DNA of 64,000 nt from Aldehydirespirator sp963662645 (GCA_963662645.2 OY759762.1:2976001-3040000), one strand, 5' to 3'; counted from the stretch's first letter, positions 1-8,128 are shown. A program made the numbers and translations. Notes: generated by a model from the sequence alone, not told the origin.

Positions 1-1475
1 CGGCCCTTGGGGGTGGCGGTGAAGGCGAAGAACGACAGGTTGGGCTGGCGTCCCCGGGCGGCCACCGCCTCGGCCAGCAGCGCATCGACCTCGGACGGCT
101 CCAAGTCCTCGTCGGTCTCGACTTCGGCGGGCTCCACATCGGCGTCTGCCCCGAGTTCGGGCTCTGCCGAGCCCAGGACGCGGCGAAGTTCCTTGGCCGC
201 CTCGCCGGTCTGTGACGAGTGGGCCTCGTCGACGATCACGGCGTAGTCGCGTTCGGGCAGCGACTCGATCTTGTCGAAGACGAACGGGAACTTCTGCAGC
301 GTGGTGACGATGATGCGGGCCTGCTCGCCGGCCAGGGCCTCGGCCAACTGCGCCGAGTCCTCGTCGATGCGCTGCACCACCCCGATGGCGTGCTCGAACT
401 GGCTGATGGTGTCCTGGAGTTGGCGGTCGAGCACGACCCGGTCGGTGATGACCACCACCTTGTCGAACACCTTGGCGTCGTCGTCGGAGTGCAGCGACGA
501 CAGCCGGTGCGCCAGCCAGGCGATCGAGTTGGACTTGCCCGACCCCGCCGAGTGCTGCACCAGGTAGCTGCGGCCCGGGCCACGTTGCTTGGCGTCGGCC
601 TCCAGGCGCCGCACGGCGTCCCACTGGTGGAACCTCGGGAAGATCACCTCCGGGCGGGCCCGCGACCCTCTCGACGGCTTCTCCACATGCACGAAGCGGC
701 CCAGGATGTCCATCCAGGCGTCGCGGCTCCACACCTGCTCCCACAGGTACGCGGTGCGGTGACCGTCGGGGTTCGGGGGGTTGCCCGCGCCGAGGTCGCG
801 GCCCCGATTGAACGGCAGGAACCGGGTGCGGGCCCCGGCCAGGCGGGTGGTCATCATCACCGACGACGGATCGACCGCGAAGTGAACCACGCCCACCCGG
901 CCCAGGGTCCGGTTGCTGGGCGGCCGGTCGCTGCGGTACTGGGCGACGGCGTTCTCGACGCTCTGGCCGGTCAGAGGGTTCTTCAGCTCGGCGGTGGCCA
1001 CCGGCACCCCGTTGACGAACAGGCCCAGGTCGACGGTGCGCCCGCTGGCCGGATCGAACGGCAACTGCCGCGTCACCGACAGCACGTTGGCCTCGTAGAG
1101 GGAAGCCAACTCCGGGGTCAGCCCGTGAGCAGGCCGGAAGTAAGCCAGCCGTATCGTGATGTTGCGGTCGACCACCCCGCGGCGCAGCACGTCCACCGTG
1201 CCCCGCTTGTCGAGCTCCGCGGCCAGCCGCTGCACGAACCCGGACTGCGCCCGACCCGGATCGCCGCCGTAGGCCGTGTCCACCAGGCGCGCCCACTCGG
1301 ATCCCTGCGTCGCGCCGATGAACTCGAACAGGTCGGCGGTGTCCACCCCCGCCTCAGCGTCGAAGTCCCGCGGCCCGTCCCCGACATTGCCGATCTTGAC
1401 CCGCCGATACCCGCCATGCTCGACCAGCCAGCCCGCAACATGCGCCTCAAACGCCGCCTCGGTGACAGAACTCAA
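1..1475 (-). CDS. hsdR: Type I restriction enzyme R subunit, N-terminal part (gene runs off the window)
   Basis: This is the ATP-dependent translocase/nuclease subunit of a type I restriction system. The 491 residues in the window hold a PD-(D/E)XK-type nuclease domain with ELKNP near residue 163, then an SF2 helicase core with Walker A (AGSGKS, about 308-315), DEAH (about 414-417) and motif III-like FTATP at the window edge. R subunits are usually about 1000 residues, so about half is missing only because the window ends. I chose the TTG at 1475 because a stop lies just upstream in frame and GAGGGTGG precedes it. It has the same orientation as hsdM and hsdS at 12.3-15.5 kb but is separated from them by about 10.8 kb of cargo. 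Confidence 0.93.
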   Translation of the reverse strand, partial: MSSVTEAAFEAHVAGWLVEHGGYRRVKIGNVGDGPRDFDAEAGVDTADLFEFIGATQGSEWARLVDTAYGGDPGRAQSGFVQRLAAELDKRGTVDVLRRGVVDRNITIRLAYFRPAHGLTPELASLYEANVLSVTRQLPFDPASGRTVDLGLFVNGVPVATAELKNPLTGQSVENAVAQYRSDRPPSNRTLGRVGVVHFAVDPSSVMMTTRLAGARTRFLPFNRGRDLGAGNPPNPDGHRTAYLWEQVWSRDAWMDILGRFVHVEKPSRGSRARPEVIFPRFHQWDAVRRLEADAKQRGPGRSYLVQHSAGSGKSNSIAWLAHRLSSLHSDDDAKVFDKVVVITDRVVLDRQLQDTISQFEHAIGVVQRIDEDSAQLAEALAGEQARIIVTTLQKFPFVFDKIESLPERDYAVIVDEAHSSQTGEAAKELRRVLGSAEPELGADADVEPAEVETDEDLEPSEVDALLAEAVAARGRQPNLSFFAFTATPKG

Positions 1476-1557
1476 GCCGCCACCCTCTTCAACGGCCCCA
1501 ACGTCCTATGCGGCCGTACTCCGTGGCAGCGGTCCGCGCTGACGTTGCAGTGCCGAT

Positions 1558-1782
1558 CTACGAAGGGGCTGAGGAGCGGTCGGGCCTCGCGGCGGCCTGC
1601 TCGCGCTCATATTCGAGTTCACGCTGCTCGAAGTACTCTGCAGCCTCTGCTAGCAGCTCCTCGGCATCCGGATTCTCCCGCATGAACTTCTCGTGCCATT
1701 CCGACGCAGGACGAAGGTCGAGCTCCTGAGGGCGACGGAACAAGCGCACGCCAGCGAGGCTAGCAGCGAACGCACGGATCAT
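1558..1782 (-). CDS. Small downstream partner of a RelE/HigB-like toxin (putative antitoxin)
   Basis: This 74-residue acidic protein starts at an ATG that overlaps the toxin stop (ATGA), the usual sign of translational coupling. It has no helix-turn-helix, ribbon-helix-helix or AbrB fold that I can recognise. The C-terminal half is rich in Glu and Ala (a predicted helix around LLAEAAEYFEQRELEYERE). HigB/Gp49-type toxins are normally followed by an HTH antitoxin, so position suggests an antitoxin but sequence does not confirm it. The gap to hsdR downstream is about 80 bases. It could instead be an unrelated small protein co-transcribed with the toxin. Confidence 0.55.
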   Translation of the reverse strand: MIRAFAASLAGVRLFRRPQELDLRPASEWHEKFMRENPDAEELLAEAAEYFEQRELEYEREQAAARPDRSSAPS

Positions 1783-2147
1783 CTGAGGCCACGCGACGAG
1801 CGTCTCTGATGGGCCAAGTGTCTCTCGAACAGCGCGTCTGCCTTTCGGATCATCTTCTTGTACCAGATACGCTCGCTGCCCTTCCCTGCCTTGTCGCCGC
1901 CGCACAGCAACACGGCTCGCCGCTGGGGGTCGAAGGCAAAGAAAGCGCGCAGCGTGTCGGTCAAGCGCATCTCCTTCATGTTGGGGTGCCGCGAGTTGGA
2001 CACCGTGTCGACGTGGGGTCTCCCCAGAGATGGGCCCTTCTCCGCCAACAGCAGTTGGAAGAACGCAACGCGCGCCTTCTGCTGCTTAGACAGCGACTCT
2101 CGCCACTTTCTGAAGTCCGGCGTGTCAACCACTTCCCACATCGACAC
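1779..2147 (-). CDS. RelE/HigB-like toxin (Gp49, DUF891-type)
   Basis: This 122-residue protein has the hallmarks of the phage-derived Gp49/HigB-like toxin family. Its N-terminal strand reads WEVVDTPDFRKWRESL, and a central core, MKEMRLTDTLRAFFAFDP, precedes a second core strand (AVLLCGGDKAGK). Members are usually ribosome-dependent mRNA endonucleases. It is the first gene of a two-gene operon with the 74-residue ORF that overlaps its stop. The start could be the GTG at 2147 or the ATG two codons later. The family call is from recognisable sequence; the activity is inferred from the family. Confidence 0.72.
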   Translation of the reverse strand: MSMWEVVDTPDFRKWRESLSKQQKARVAFFQLLLAEKGPSLGRPHVDTVSNSRHPNMKEMRLTDTLRAFFAFDPQRRAVLLCGGDKAGKGSERIWYKKMIRKADALFERHLAHQRRSSRGLR

Positions 2148-2715
2148 CAGGTTGCATCAAGTGATGGGTCACCTGGCGCCGGAGGCGACCGATGAGCGGC
2201 GATGAGGGCGATCTCGTAGCGCAGCGCGCCCTGTCCGAAGCCGATTTGGGCGCTCAGGCCACTCAGGTCGAACGCGATATTGACTAGGAAGTAACCGGAA
2301 AAGCGGATAGGCAACAGTCCGAAAACCGGACAATCACCCGAACCACGGGCCGGGCCTACATGGCGCTGCTTGAGCGCACATACCTGGCACACGAAGGCAC
2401 GGCATTCGTCCCCGGCGGGGGTGAGCCGGGTGCAGAAGTCTCCCAAGCGCCCCGAGGCGGCCCGTGGTGCTGGCTCCCGCCGTCGGGGACGGCTCACGCG
2501 GAGGCCAAGTCTGGGCTGCTCCGCTGTCGACCCTGTGGCAGTAGCGGACGCCGGGGTGCAACGGCAGGCATTGCGACGCGATGTAGCTGGCGGCGCAGTG
2601 GCTCGTGTGGGCGTCGAGGCGGTTGCCAGCCTCAGCGAAGGCTTGATGCTTGTAAAAGCATCAAAAATATTATAAAGGGTTTGAAATCTTGATCTAGTAG
2701 GGTAGTGATGGTCTC
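2148..2715. other. Intergenic region, 568 bases, no gene recognised
   Basis: Open frames cross this region on both strands, but none resembles a known family. A minus-strand frame around 2170-2480 looks weakly protein-like and carries several Cys residues, so it may be a decayed gene. The last 75 bases are strikingly AT-rich for this genome and contain a perfect hairpin, which fits a promoter/operator for the membrane protein gene at 2716. Confidence 0.4.
2643..2664. promoter_or_regulatory. Perfect 9-bp inverted repeat with 4-base loop upstream of the membrane protein gene
   Basis: The arms TTGATGCTT and AAGCATCAA are separated by GTAA, in an AT-rich patch 52 bases upstream of the GTG at 2716. 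It could be an operator, or a terminator for a decayed upstream gene, since a short A/T run follows. The sequence alone does not decide. Confidence 0.45.
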
Positions 2716-3198
2716 GTGAGTGTCGCGATCCGAGAGGAGATCCTGCGCCAGGCGGCTGAGTTGCGCCGCAAGCAGGATGCCCGCCTTGCCGCTCACCAGC
2801 AGCGCTCCGCGGTCCTCGCTGGCGGGTTCCTCACCATCGGGGCTCTGGTGACGGCTCTGCTGGCCTCCCCGGCCGTCGAAGCGAGCAGCGCTCAGGTGCG
2901 GGCCGTCGGGGCCATCGCGTTGGTGGTCGCCGTCGCCAACGGCTTGTGCTGGGTCGCCGTCCACAGCGCGCCCGTGGAGTGGCATGTGGGGCCCAAGATC
3001 GACTTGCTGGTGCGCGTCTTTCCGAACCGTCACAACGGCTACCTGGCGCTGCTGGACTACTTGATCGAGACCCTGAGCGACCACTACGAGCACCATGAGC
3101 CGATCATGCGCCGCGTGAGGCTCTGGGTTACCGCCCAGGTGGCCATCAGCTGCGCCGCCACATGCGTTCTCACCGCTGCCGTCCTTGCGGTAGGGTGA
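2716..3198 (+). CDS. Small three-TM membrane protein (SLATT-like architecture), unknown function
   Basis: This 160-residue protein starts at GTG. It has a charged N-terminal helix (about 1-28), two closely spaced hydrophobic segments (about 33-52 and 62-82), a soluble middle with conserved-looking aromatic and His residues (PNRHNGYLALLDYL, HYEHHE), and a third hydrophobic helix at the C-terminus (about 138-158). Two-TM hairpins with a helical cytosolic part are typical of SLATT-type and other membrane-damaging effectors of bacterial anti-phage systems, but I see no definitive family motif. The next gene begins 4-23 bases after its stop, so the two are almost certainly one transcript. The effector role is inferred from architecture and location in a defence island. 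Confidence 0.6.
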   Translation: MSVAIREEILRQAAELRRKQDARLAAHQQRSAVLAGGFLTIGALVTALLASPAVEASSAQVRAVGAIALVVAVANGLCWVAVHSAPVEWHVGPKIDLLVRVFPNRHNGYLALLDYLIETLSDHYEHHEPIMRRVRLWVTAQVAISCAATCVLTAAVLAVG

Positions 3199-3202
3199 GA
3201 TC

Positions 3203-3493
3203 ATGAAGGAAGGAGATGTGGTGGAAGCGCCCGACAGATCCGAAGATGTCCCGAGCAGGTACGGGCCTTACGAACTGAGTCCGTATCCGAGCACGATCGC
3301 AAATCAGGGGGCGCTGCCGGAGGGCTTCTTCTTCTGGCGTCGCTGGCGCCGCCGCAAGCCCCTTCGGCCCTACGACCCGAGTCGGTATTGGCCCTATGAG
3401 CCGAGCCCCTATCCGAGCACGATCGTCAATCAGGGGGCGCTGCCGGAGGGCTTCTTCTTCTGGCGTCGCTGGCGCCGACGCAAGCCCGTCTGA
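3203..3493 (+). CDS. Small protein of two near-identical Trp/Arg-rich repeats
   Basis: This protein of at most 96 residues has a short acidic leader (about 1-18) followed by two 42-residue repeats. Each repeat runs from a Tyr/Pro-rich part (PYELSPYPSTI in copy 1, PYEPSPYPSTI in copy 2) through NQGALPEG to a strongly cationic, aromatic end, FFFWRRWRRRKP. That end resembles Trp/Arg-rich membrane-active peptides. An AAGGAAGGAG ribosome site lies inside the 5' end, so translation may start at GTG 3218 or 3221 rather than ATG 3203. It is operonic with the three-TM protein upstream. A leader plus repeated cores also fits a multi-core peptide precursor, though no modifying enzyme is adjacent. Function is unknown to me. 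Confidence 0.65.
   Translation: MKEGDVVEAPDRSEDVPSRYGPYELSPYPSTIANQGALPEGFFFWRRWRRRKPLRPYDPSRYWPYEPSPYPSTIVNQGALPEGFFFWRRWRRRKPV
3251..3487 (+). repeat. Tandem repeat, period 126 bp, two copies, in frame
   Basis: Copy 1 (about 3251-3361) and copy 2 (about 3377-3487) are offset by exactly 126 bases, or 42 codons. The 3' three quarters of the unit are almost identical at DNA level, for example ATCAGGGGGCGCTGCCGGAG in both. The 5' quarter has diverged. This indicates a fairly recent duplication inside the gene that has kept its frame. Confidence 0.9.
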
Positions 3494-3533
3494 CCCGGTC
3501 CGCCAGCCGATTTCCAAGCGCGGGCGGCTCCTC

Positions 3534-4526
3534 CTAGGCCAGGGAGTGGTGGATTATCTGACGTCTCGCCTCCCCGCGGCTGATCGCATACGCGATGTGC
3601 TCTGAGTTCACGCACTTGTCGAGTCGACGAACCATGAGCCGGATGGCGTCGAGGGCCACCGCCTCCACCTCTGCCGCGCTGAAGTCTTCCATCGTTGTGG
3701 CAGCTTCACAGATGTCAAAGTCGTGCCGTACCGACCTCAGCTTCAGTTCCAGGATCTCGAACCGGGCGGAGTGGTTGGGGGCTTCGATCTCGATGATCTC
3801 GTCGAACCGTCTCCAGACCGCCGAGTCGAGCAGGGCAGGATGGTTCGACGTGGCCACGAAGAGCGAGTCGCCCCGGTGGTCGTCGACGACCTGCAGCATG
3901 GCGGCCACTACCCGGCGCAGCTCGCCGTGGTCGGCTCGGTCCGAGCGCTCGCGCCCCAGCATGTCGAACTCGTCGAAGACCAGCACCCACGATCCCACGT
4001 CCAAGAAGCTGAAGATCTGCTCCAAGTTCCTCGCCGTCTCGCCCAGGTACGACGAGACGACGGTGGCGAGCTGCACCTTGGCGATGGGGAGCCCCAGCTG
4101 GCCCGCGACCGCCTCGGCGCTGGCCGACTTGCCGCAGCCGGGAGGCCCCACCAGCAGCAGGCTCGACCGAGGCGACACGCCATGGGCCCGCAGCGCCGAG
4201 CGCTGACGGAACTCGTCTACCAGCGAGTCGAAGACCTCGACGGCGGACTCGGCCAGCACCAAGTCCTGGAACGACAGCCTTGGTTCCTCGAGCGCTATCA
4301 GGGGCAGGTCGTCACGGGTCTTGGGCAGCGGGCGCAGCGACGACACCTGGAGCGGCCTGCGGGTGCGCCCCGGCTCCTCGAGTATCGCCTCCAACTGCTC
4401 GGCCACCAGGTCGTGGCGCTTGCGCCTCTCGTCGTCGATGAGCTCCTTGGCGGCGCGCCGGAACCCGGCGTCGTCGCCCCGCTGATGATTGCGGAGCAGG
4501 GCCTTCACCAAGTCGCTGCGCGCCAC
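3534..4526 (-). CDS. AAA+ ATPase, single domain
   Basis: This 330-residue protein has an N-terminal helical region of about 90 residues, then a classical AAA+ module. Walker A is GPPGCGKS (about 126-133), Walker B is VLVFDEFDML (about 180-189), a sensor-1-like VATSNHP follows, and the arginine region is AVWRRFDE (about 236-243). It resembles the stand-alone AAA ATPases found in defence and plasmid-maintenance loci, such as the ATPase partner of ATPase-subtilase pairs, but no protease gene is next to it. It is convergent with the Trp/Arg-repeat gene, whose stop lies 40 bases away. The start is a GTG. ATPase activity is well supported; its partner and role are not known. Confidence 0.85.
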   Translation of the reverse strand: MARSDLVKALLRNHQRGDDAGFRRAAKELIDDERRKRHDLVAEQLEAILEEPGRTRRPLQVSSLRPLPKTRDDLPLIALEEPRLSFQDLVLAESAVEVFDSLVDEFRQRSALRAHGVSPRSSLLLVGPPGCGKSASAEAVAGQLGLPIAKVQLATVVSSYLGETARNLEQIFSFLDVGSWVLVFDEFDMLGRERSDRADHGELRRVVAAMLQVVDDHRGDSLFVATSNHPALLDSAVWRRFDEIIEIEAPNHSARFEILELKLRSVRHDFDICEAATTMEDFSAAEVEAVALDAIRLMVRRLDKCVNSEHIAYAISRGEARRQIIHHSLA

Positions 4527-4735
4527 GGCTCGAACCTAGTAGGCCACTACGACACCGGCCACACGCCAGCAAAGTGTCGGCTCTAGCCGCTTGCAGCGGA
4601 GCCTTCACATCCGGGAGGGGGTTTTGTCGCATTTCATCCAGCGACGGGCGTGCCTGCAACAATCGACTAGATCCTGCGCATGGGCCAGTCTGAGTCGTGA
4701 CGGCAGATCTGGCCTGTACCGTCCAGGCCGTGGGC

Positions 4736-5767
4736 ATGGCCACGTCGCCACGGCGGCGTCGACTGAACCAAGCGGACGGGTTCGCTGTATCCCAGTTGTG
4801 CCGGCTAACGCGCGAGGACATGCTCCAGCGGCCGGTTCAACCCGACCTGTTCGCAGAGTACGAGGCGCTGCAATGCTGGCGGTACGCGCTGCAGCTCTAC
4901 AACGGTATCGAGATCGCGTTCAAGCATCTGTGCATGCTGGCCGACCCCGCCCTCGACCCCAAGGAGGGTCTCCGCCACGATCTCACGAAGGCGCTCGACG
5001 AGATGCCCCTGCAGGACCGTGACCACATCAATGAGCACTTCGCGCAGTATCTCAGCCTCCTCCCCGACGGCTACCGGTTGAGTGGAAAGGAGATCGCTGA
5101 TGCGCGGGAGTTCATCTCTCATGTGAGCGATGTTCATCCCGGGATCGGTTCGATCCAGTGGCGGTACATGCCCCTTGAGGGGATGGACGGCCTGCCGCAG
5201 TTGGACCTATGGGCGATGCTGGAGATCTGGCAGGGGGCATCCTGTCGAATCATCCAGCGCCACGAGTCGTCTCTCGATGGATGCGGGAGCAGTCCCGGCC
5301 AGCAGATCACCATGCGCTTGGCGCGCTTGATGCCCCCCGATGTGCACCCGTTGTCGGTCACGGCCGATGATCTGAACGAGTGGATCGACAGCATGCATCG
5401 TGGCAGCAGTCTCGCTGCGTATGTCGATCTGCTCGCCAAGGGCCACAGGCGGGCATGGCACGAGGTGCATGCCCCTACAGCGCTGATAAGCGTGCTTCAA
5501 CGCAGCGCCGAGGCGGCGCTGGCCCGCATGGCCCGCGAACCCAACGGATCGCTTCTTCGCCTTCTGATGCACGCCATCGAGGACAGCGGCGGATGGCTGC
5601 GCTGGGACGCGACTACCACTGGCGGGCGGTTCGTGCGCGAGACTCCGTTGGATGCTGCGAGCGGCAAAGGCGACGCCGAAGACATGCGATCAAGCGTGTC
5701 CGACATGCGCCAGCAGGATGCGATGAGAGTCGCAGGACATCCCGTCATTCTCTTGGACGCAGACTGA
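4736..5767 (+). CDS. HEPN-like hypothetical protein
   Basis: This 343-residue protein belongs to no family I can name with certainty. Its N-terminal third is helical and reads like HEPN-type domains: a helix around WRYALQLYNGIEIAFKHLC is followed by LRHDLTKALDEM, where an Arg-His pair sits in the position HEPN proteins use near their active site. The C-terminal 150 residues are Arg/Ser/Ala-rich without a recognisable motif. I used the ATG at 4736; a GTG at 4697 would add 13 residues, and neither has a clear ribosome site. A role in defence would fit the neighbourhood, but that is inference. Confidence 0.5.
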   Translation: MATSPRRRRLNQADGFAVSQLCRLTREDMLQRPVQPDLFAEYEALQCWRYALQLYNGIEIAFKHLCMLADPALDPKEGLRHDLTKALDEMPLQDRDHINEHFAQYLSLLPDGYRLSGKEIADAREFISHVSDVHPGIGSIQWRYMPLEGMDGLPQLDLWAMLEIWQGASCRIIQRHESSLDGCGSSPGQQITMRLARLMPPDVHPLSVTADDLNEWIDSMHRGSSLAAYVDLLAKGHRRAWHEVHAPTALISVLQRSAEAALARMAREPNGSLLRLLMHAIEDSGGWLRWDATTTGGRFVRETPLDAASGKGDAEDMRSSVSDMRQQDAMRVAGHPVILLDAD

Positions 5768-5957
5768 CCCCCACCACTCAGCAGGGTGCGCTTGGACGGG
5801 GCCAGAACGGTCAAAACCCGAATCAGGAACGATGCTTGGGGGCGCCCCCGAAGGCACAACGAGCCTGCCGGGAGCGTCATAGCTCTCGGCCAAGCATGAC
5901 GCCGGTTCCCACGCAGAACCCCGATGGTGTCATAGCACCTCAGTAGCGTGTGCCTCG

Positions 5958-6760
5958 GTGGTCGAGCGGGCTGGCAGCGGTGCGTTGAAGCGGCGAAGAA
6001 CCCGCAACCAGGCGCGCCGTACGACACCAACAGCCACGGGCCAGCCGGTTCGCGGGGAGCCTCGCCATGTCGCAGGTTTCGATGTCGCGGGTGCCCTCCA
6101 GCGGGGGCTGCCCGTTGACGAGCTCGCGAAGCTCAACTCCCAGAGCCGCTATCTGGGTTCGTATGCGTGGGATCTGGGCCTGGATCCTCATGATCTGTGC
6201 CGTTGTGTGGGGAGATGTTCGGCGGGTGGTGCCTGCACGCTGATCATGTGATGCCGGAGCACTTCGGGGCGCTGTGTCGCATCGACAGCGAGTGGCGGCC
6301 GGCGCGCGACGCCGAAGATGTCCCCGATGGTGTCGGGGTGTTTCACGCGGTGCAGTGCGCCGCCTACGCGCACGCGCCGTGCAACCTTCGCAAGGGCCGC
6401 ACCGCCGATGTGTCTGCTTGGCGTTTGGCGGGGCTGGCGCCACTGATAGTGGCGGAATCGGATGCGGGAGAGGCGGTGGCGGTCCCTGGCCCGGTGATCG
6501 TGGCTGCGGAGCCGCGTACTCCCGAGCAGCGAGCTGCTGAGGCTCTGGGCCTTCAGCACGCCAAGACCGTCACCGGTGGCGCGCGCGGACGGCGTCTCAG
6601 CATTGAAGAACGCCACCGCGAGGCCCAGTTGGCCCAGCAGGCCCTCGCCGCGCACCAACAACGCCAGCCGCGGGCATTGCCCGCTCCCAGCACGACATGG
6701 GCCTTCTCAAGGGAACGTCGCAAGCTGGCGCGAGCTCGACGCAGAGGCGATCGGAACTGA
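5958..6760 (+). pseudogene. HNH endonuclease-like gene, frameshifted and truncated by an IS
   Basis: Two overlapping frames make one recognisable protein if a single C is added at about 6200. The first frame ends ...LDPHDLC and the second continues PLCGEMFGG, restoring a CPLCG zinc knuckle followed by the HNH core HADHVMP and the downstream CNLRKG. This is the C-x2-C...HxDH...CN-x2-KG arrangement of HNH nucleases. The C-terminal part is Arg/Gln-rich and its stop codon is formed by the first bases of the IS3-family element at 6758, so the original 3' end is probably lost. The 5' limit is uncertain; 5958 is an in-frame GTG. The gene is most likely dead. Confidence 0.55.
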
Positions 6761-6782
6761 ACCGCCCTGGTTTTCCTGGAGG
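6758..6782. repeat. Left terminal inverted repeat of the IS3-family element
   Basis: It matches the complement of 8062-8086 at 23 of 25 positions. The first three bases, TGA, also serve as the stop codon of the truncated HNH gene. Confidence 0.9.
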
Positions 6783-7689
6783 GTCGGTGTATTGGTTTCC
6801 AACCGTTTGGTGGTCGGGTCTTCGGGCAGCGTAGGCCGCCTCGAACTCTGTGGGCGGGACGTCGCCGAGGTGGGTGTGGAGCCGTTGGCTGTTGTGCCAG
6901 TGGATCCATCCCAGCGTTGCCAGCTCCACGTCGGTGGCGCTGTCCCAGGGGCGGTGGTGGGGGCCGCGGATCAGCTCGGCCTTGTAGAGGCCGATGACGG
7001 TCTCGGCCAGCGCGTTGTCATAGGAGTCGCCCACTGATCCCACCGAGGGCGCCGCGCCGATCTCGGCGAGGCGCTCTGAGTAGCGGATCGAGGTGAACTG
7101 ACTGCCCGCGTCGGAGTGCACTGTGAGCCCGGCGATGTGTGCTCCTCGGCTGTGGCGGGCCATCTCCAATGCGTCGAGGACCATCTCGGTGCGCATGTGC
7201 GACCCCACGCGCCAGCCCACGATGAGCCGGCTGAACGCATCCACGATGAGGCACACATAGGCGGCGCCGGTGCGGGTGGGCGCCACGGTCAGGTCGGTGA
7301 CCCACAGCCGGTTCGGGGCCTGTGCGGTGAAGTCACGGCGCACCAGGTCCGCCGGCCTCGCCGCTTCGGGGTCGGGGCGGGTGGTGCGCACCCGGCGCCG
7401 GCGGGTCGCCCCGCGGATCCCAGCAGCACGCATCAGCCGGGCCACCTGGTCCCGTCCGATCCGATGGCCCGCTCTCTGTGCGGCCTTCCACAGCTTGCGG
7501 GCGCCGTAGACCCGGTAGTTCGCCTCCCACAGAGCGACCAGCACCGCGGTCATCGCCTGATGGCGACGAGCCCGAGCCGACTCGGGGCGCGACTTGGCGT
7601 CGTAGTAGGCGCAAAGGGGCGATCGGCAGCTGTGCACAGATCGGCTCGACCCCGAAGTCGCCTCGGTGGGCGTCGATGAAGCCCACCAT
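6758..7689 (-). pseudogene. IS3-family transposase orfB (DDE integrase), frameshifted
   Basis: The DDE recombinase starts at an ATG overlapping the orfA stop (TAATG), with GGAGG just upstream, so it is probably translated by coupling. The first 25 residues (MVGFIDAHRGDFGVEPIC...) are in one frame. After about 7612 the rest is in another, because roughly one extra base lies where the family has an APSTYY-type sequence. The remainder shows WVTDLT (first Asp), HSDAGSQFTS (second Asp) and the GDSYDNALAET region (Glu). The reading frame has no stop of its own before the right-hand repeat and runs on into flanking DNA. Confidence 0.85.
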
Positions 7690-8036
7690 TACCTCCGTGG
7701 GCGGTCGAACTCCGCCGCGAAGAAAGCCGACGCCGACTTCAAGATCGCGTTCACCCGGCGCAGCTCGCGCACCTCCTGCTCCAGCTCCTTGATCCGCTGA
7801 CGGTCCGCGGTGGTGGTCCCCGGCCGCTCGCCGTCGTCGATGTCGGCCTGGCGCACCCACGCCCTCACCGGCTCCACCCCATAGCCCAGCTGACCCGCGA
7901 CCCGCTTCACGGTCCCGTGATCGGTGCCCAACTCGGCGCGCAGCTGACGAACCAGCCGCACCGCCTGGGCCTTCTCCTCAACCGAGTACCTCCTAGTCGA
8001 AGGACTCCCCGGCATCTTCTGTGTAGGCATAGCCAC
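7689..8036 (-). CDS. IS3-family transposase orfA (helix-turn-helix protein)
   Basis: This 115-residue protein starts at GTG 8036 or ATG 8030. The N-terminal half is a helix-turn-helix DNA-binding domain (RRYSVEEKAQAVRLVRQLR, then GYGVEPVRAWVRQ). The C-terminal half is a leucine-zipper-like helix (RIKELEQEVRELRRVNAILK) that links OrfA subunits, ending SASAFFAAEFDRPRR as in many actinobacterial IS3 relatives. It appears intact. Confidence 0.92.
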   Translation of the reverse strand: MAMPTQKMPGSPSTRRYSVEEKAQAVRLVRQLRAELGTDHGTVKRVAGQLGYGVEPVRAWVRQADIDDGERPGTTTADRQRIKELEQEVRELRRVNAILKSASAFFAAEFDRPRR

Positions 8037-8061
8037 ATCCTCGCTTTCCCAAGCTCAAGAA

Positions 8062-8086
8062 CCTCCGAGAAAACCAGGGCGGTTCA
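8062..8086. repeat. Right terminal inverted repeat of the IS3-family element
   Basis: This is the complement of the left end with two mismatches in the inner part. It lies 26 bases upstream of the orfA start. Confidence 0.9.
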
Positions 8087-8128
8087 ACGGGATCGGTCGC
8101 CGTGGCCTTGTAGACGACTTCGGGGCAG

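Larger units (their letters stand above)
6758..8086 (-). mobile_element. IS3-family insertion sequence, 1329 bp
   Basis: The element is bounded by 25-bp imperfect inverted repeats beginning TGAACCGCCCTGGTTTTC at 6758-6782 and its complement at 8062-8086. It carries orfA (8036-7689) and orfB (7689 downward) on the minus strand. A clean 3-bp target duplication is not evident: the flanks read AAC on the left and ACG on the right, or AAC/AAC if the right end is one base shorter. It sits at the 3' end of the broken HNH gene. Because orfB carries a frameshift, the copy is probably not autonomous. Confidence 0.9.

Noticed and set aside
219..1685. Long plus-strand open frame (488 codons) over hsdR
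   Set aside because: It is antisense to a clear restriction subunit with intact motifs; such frames are common in high-GC DNA and the translation has no family character.
1976..2497. Minus-strand frame with several Cys residues upstream of the toxin
   Set aside because: It looks weakly protein-like but overlaps the toxin gene and matches no family; at most a decayed gene.
8087..8128. Continuation of the HNH gene after the IS
   Set aside because: The sequence after the right end does not continue an HNH-like protein in any frame.
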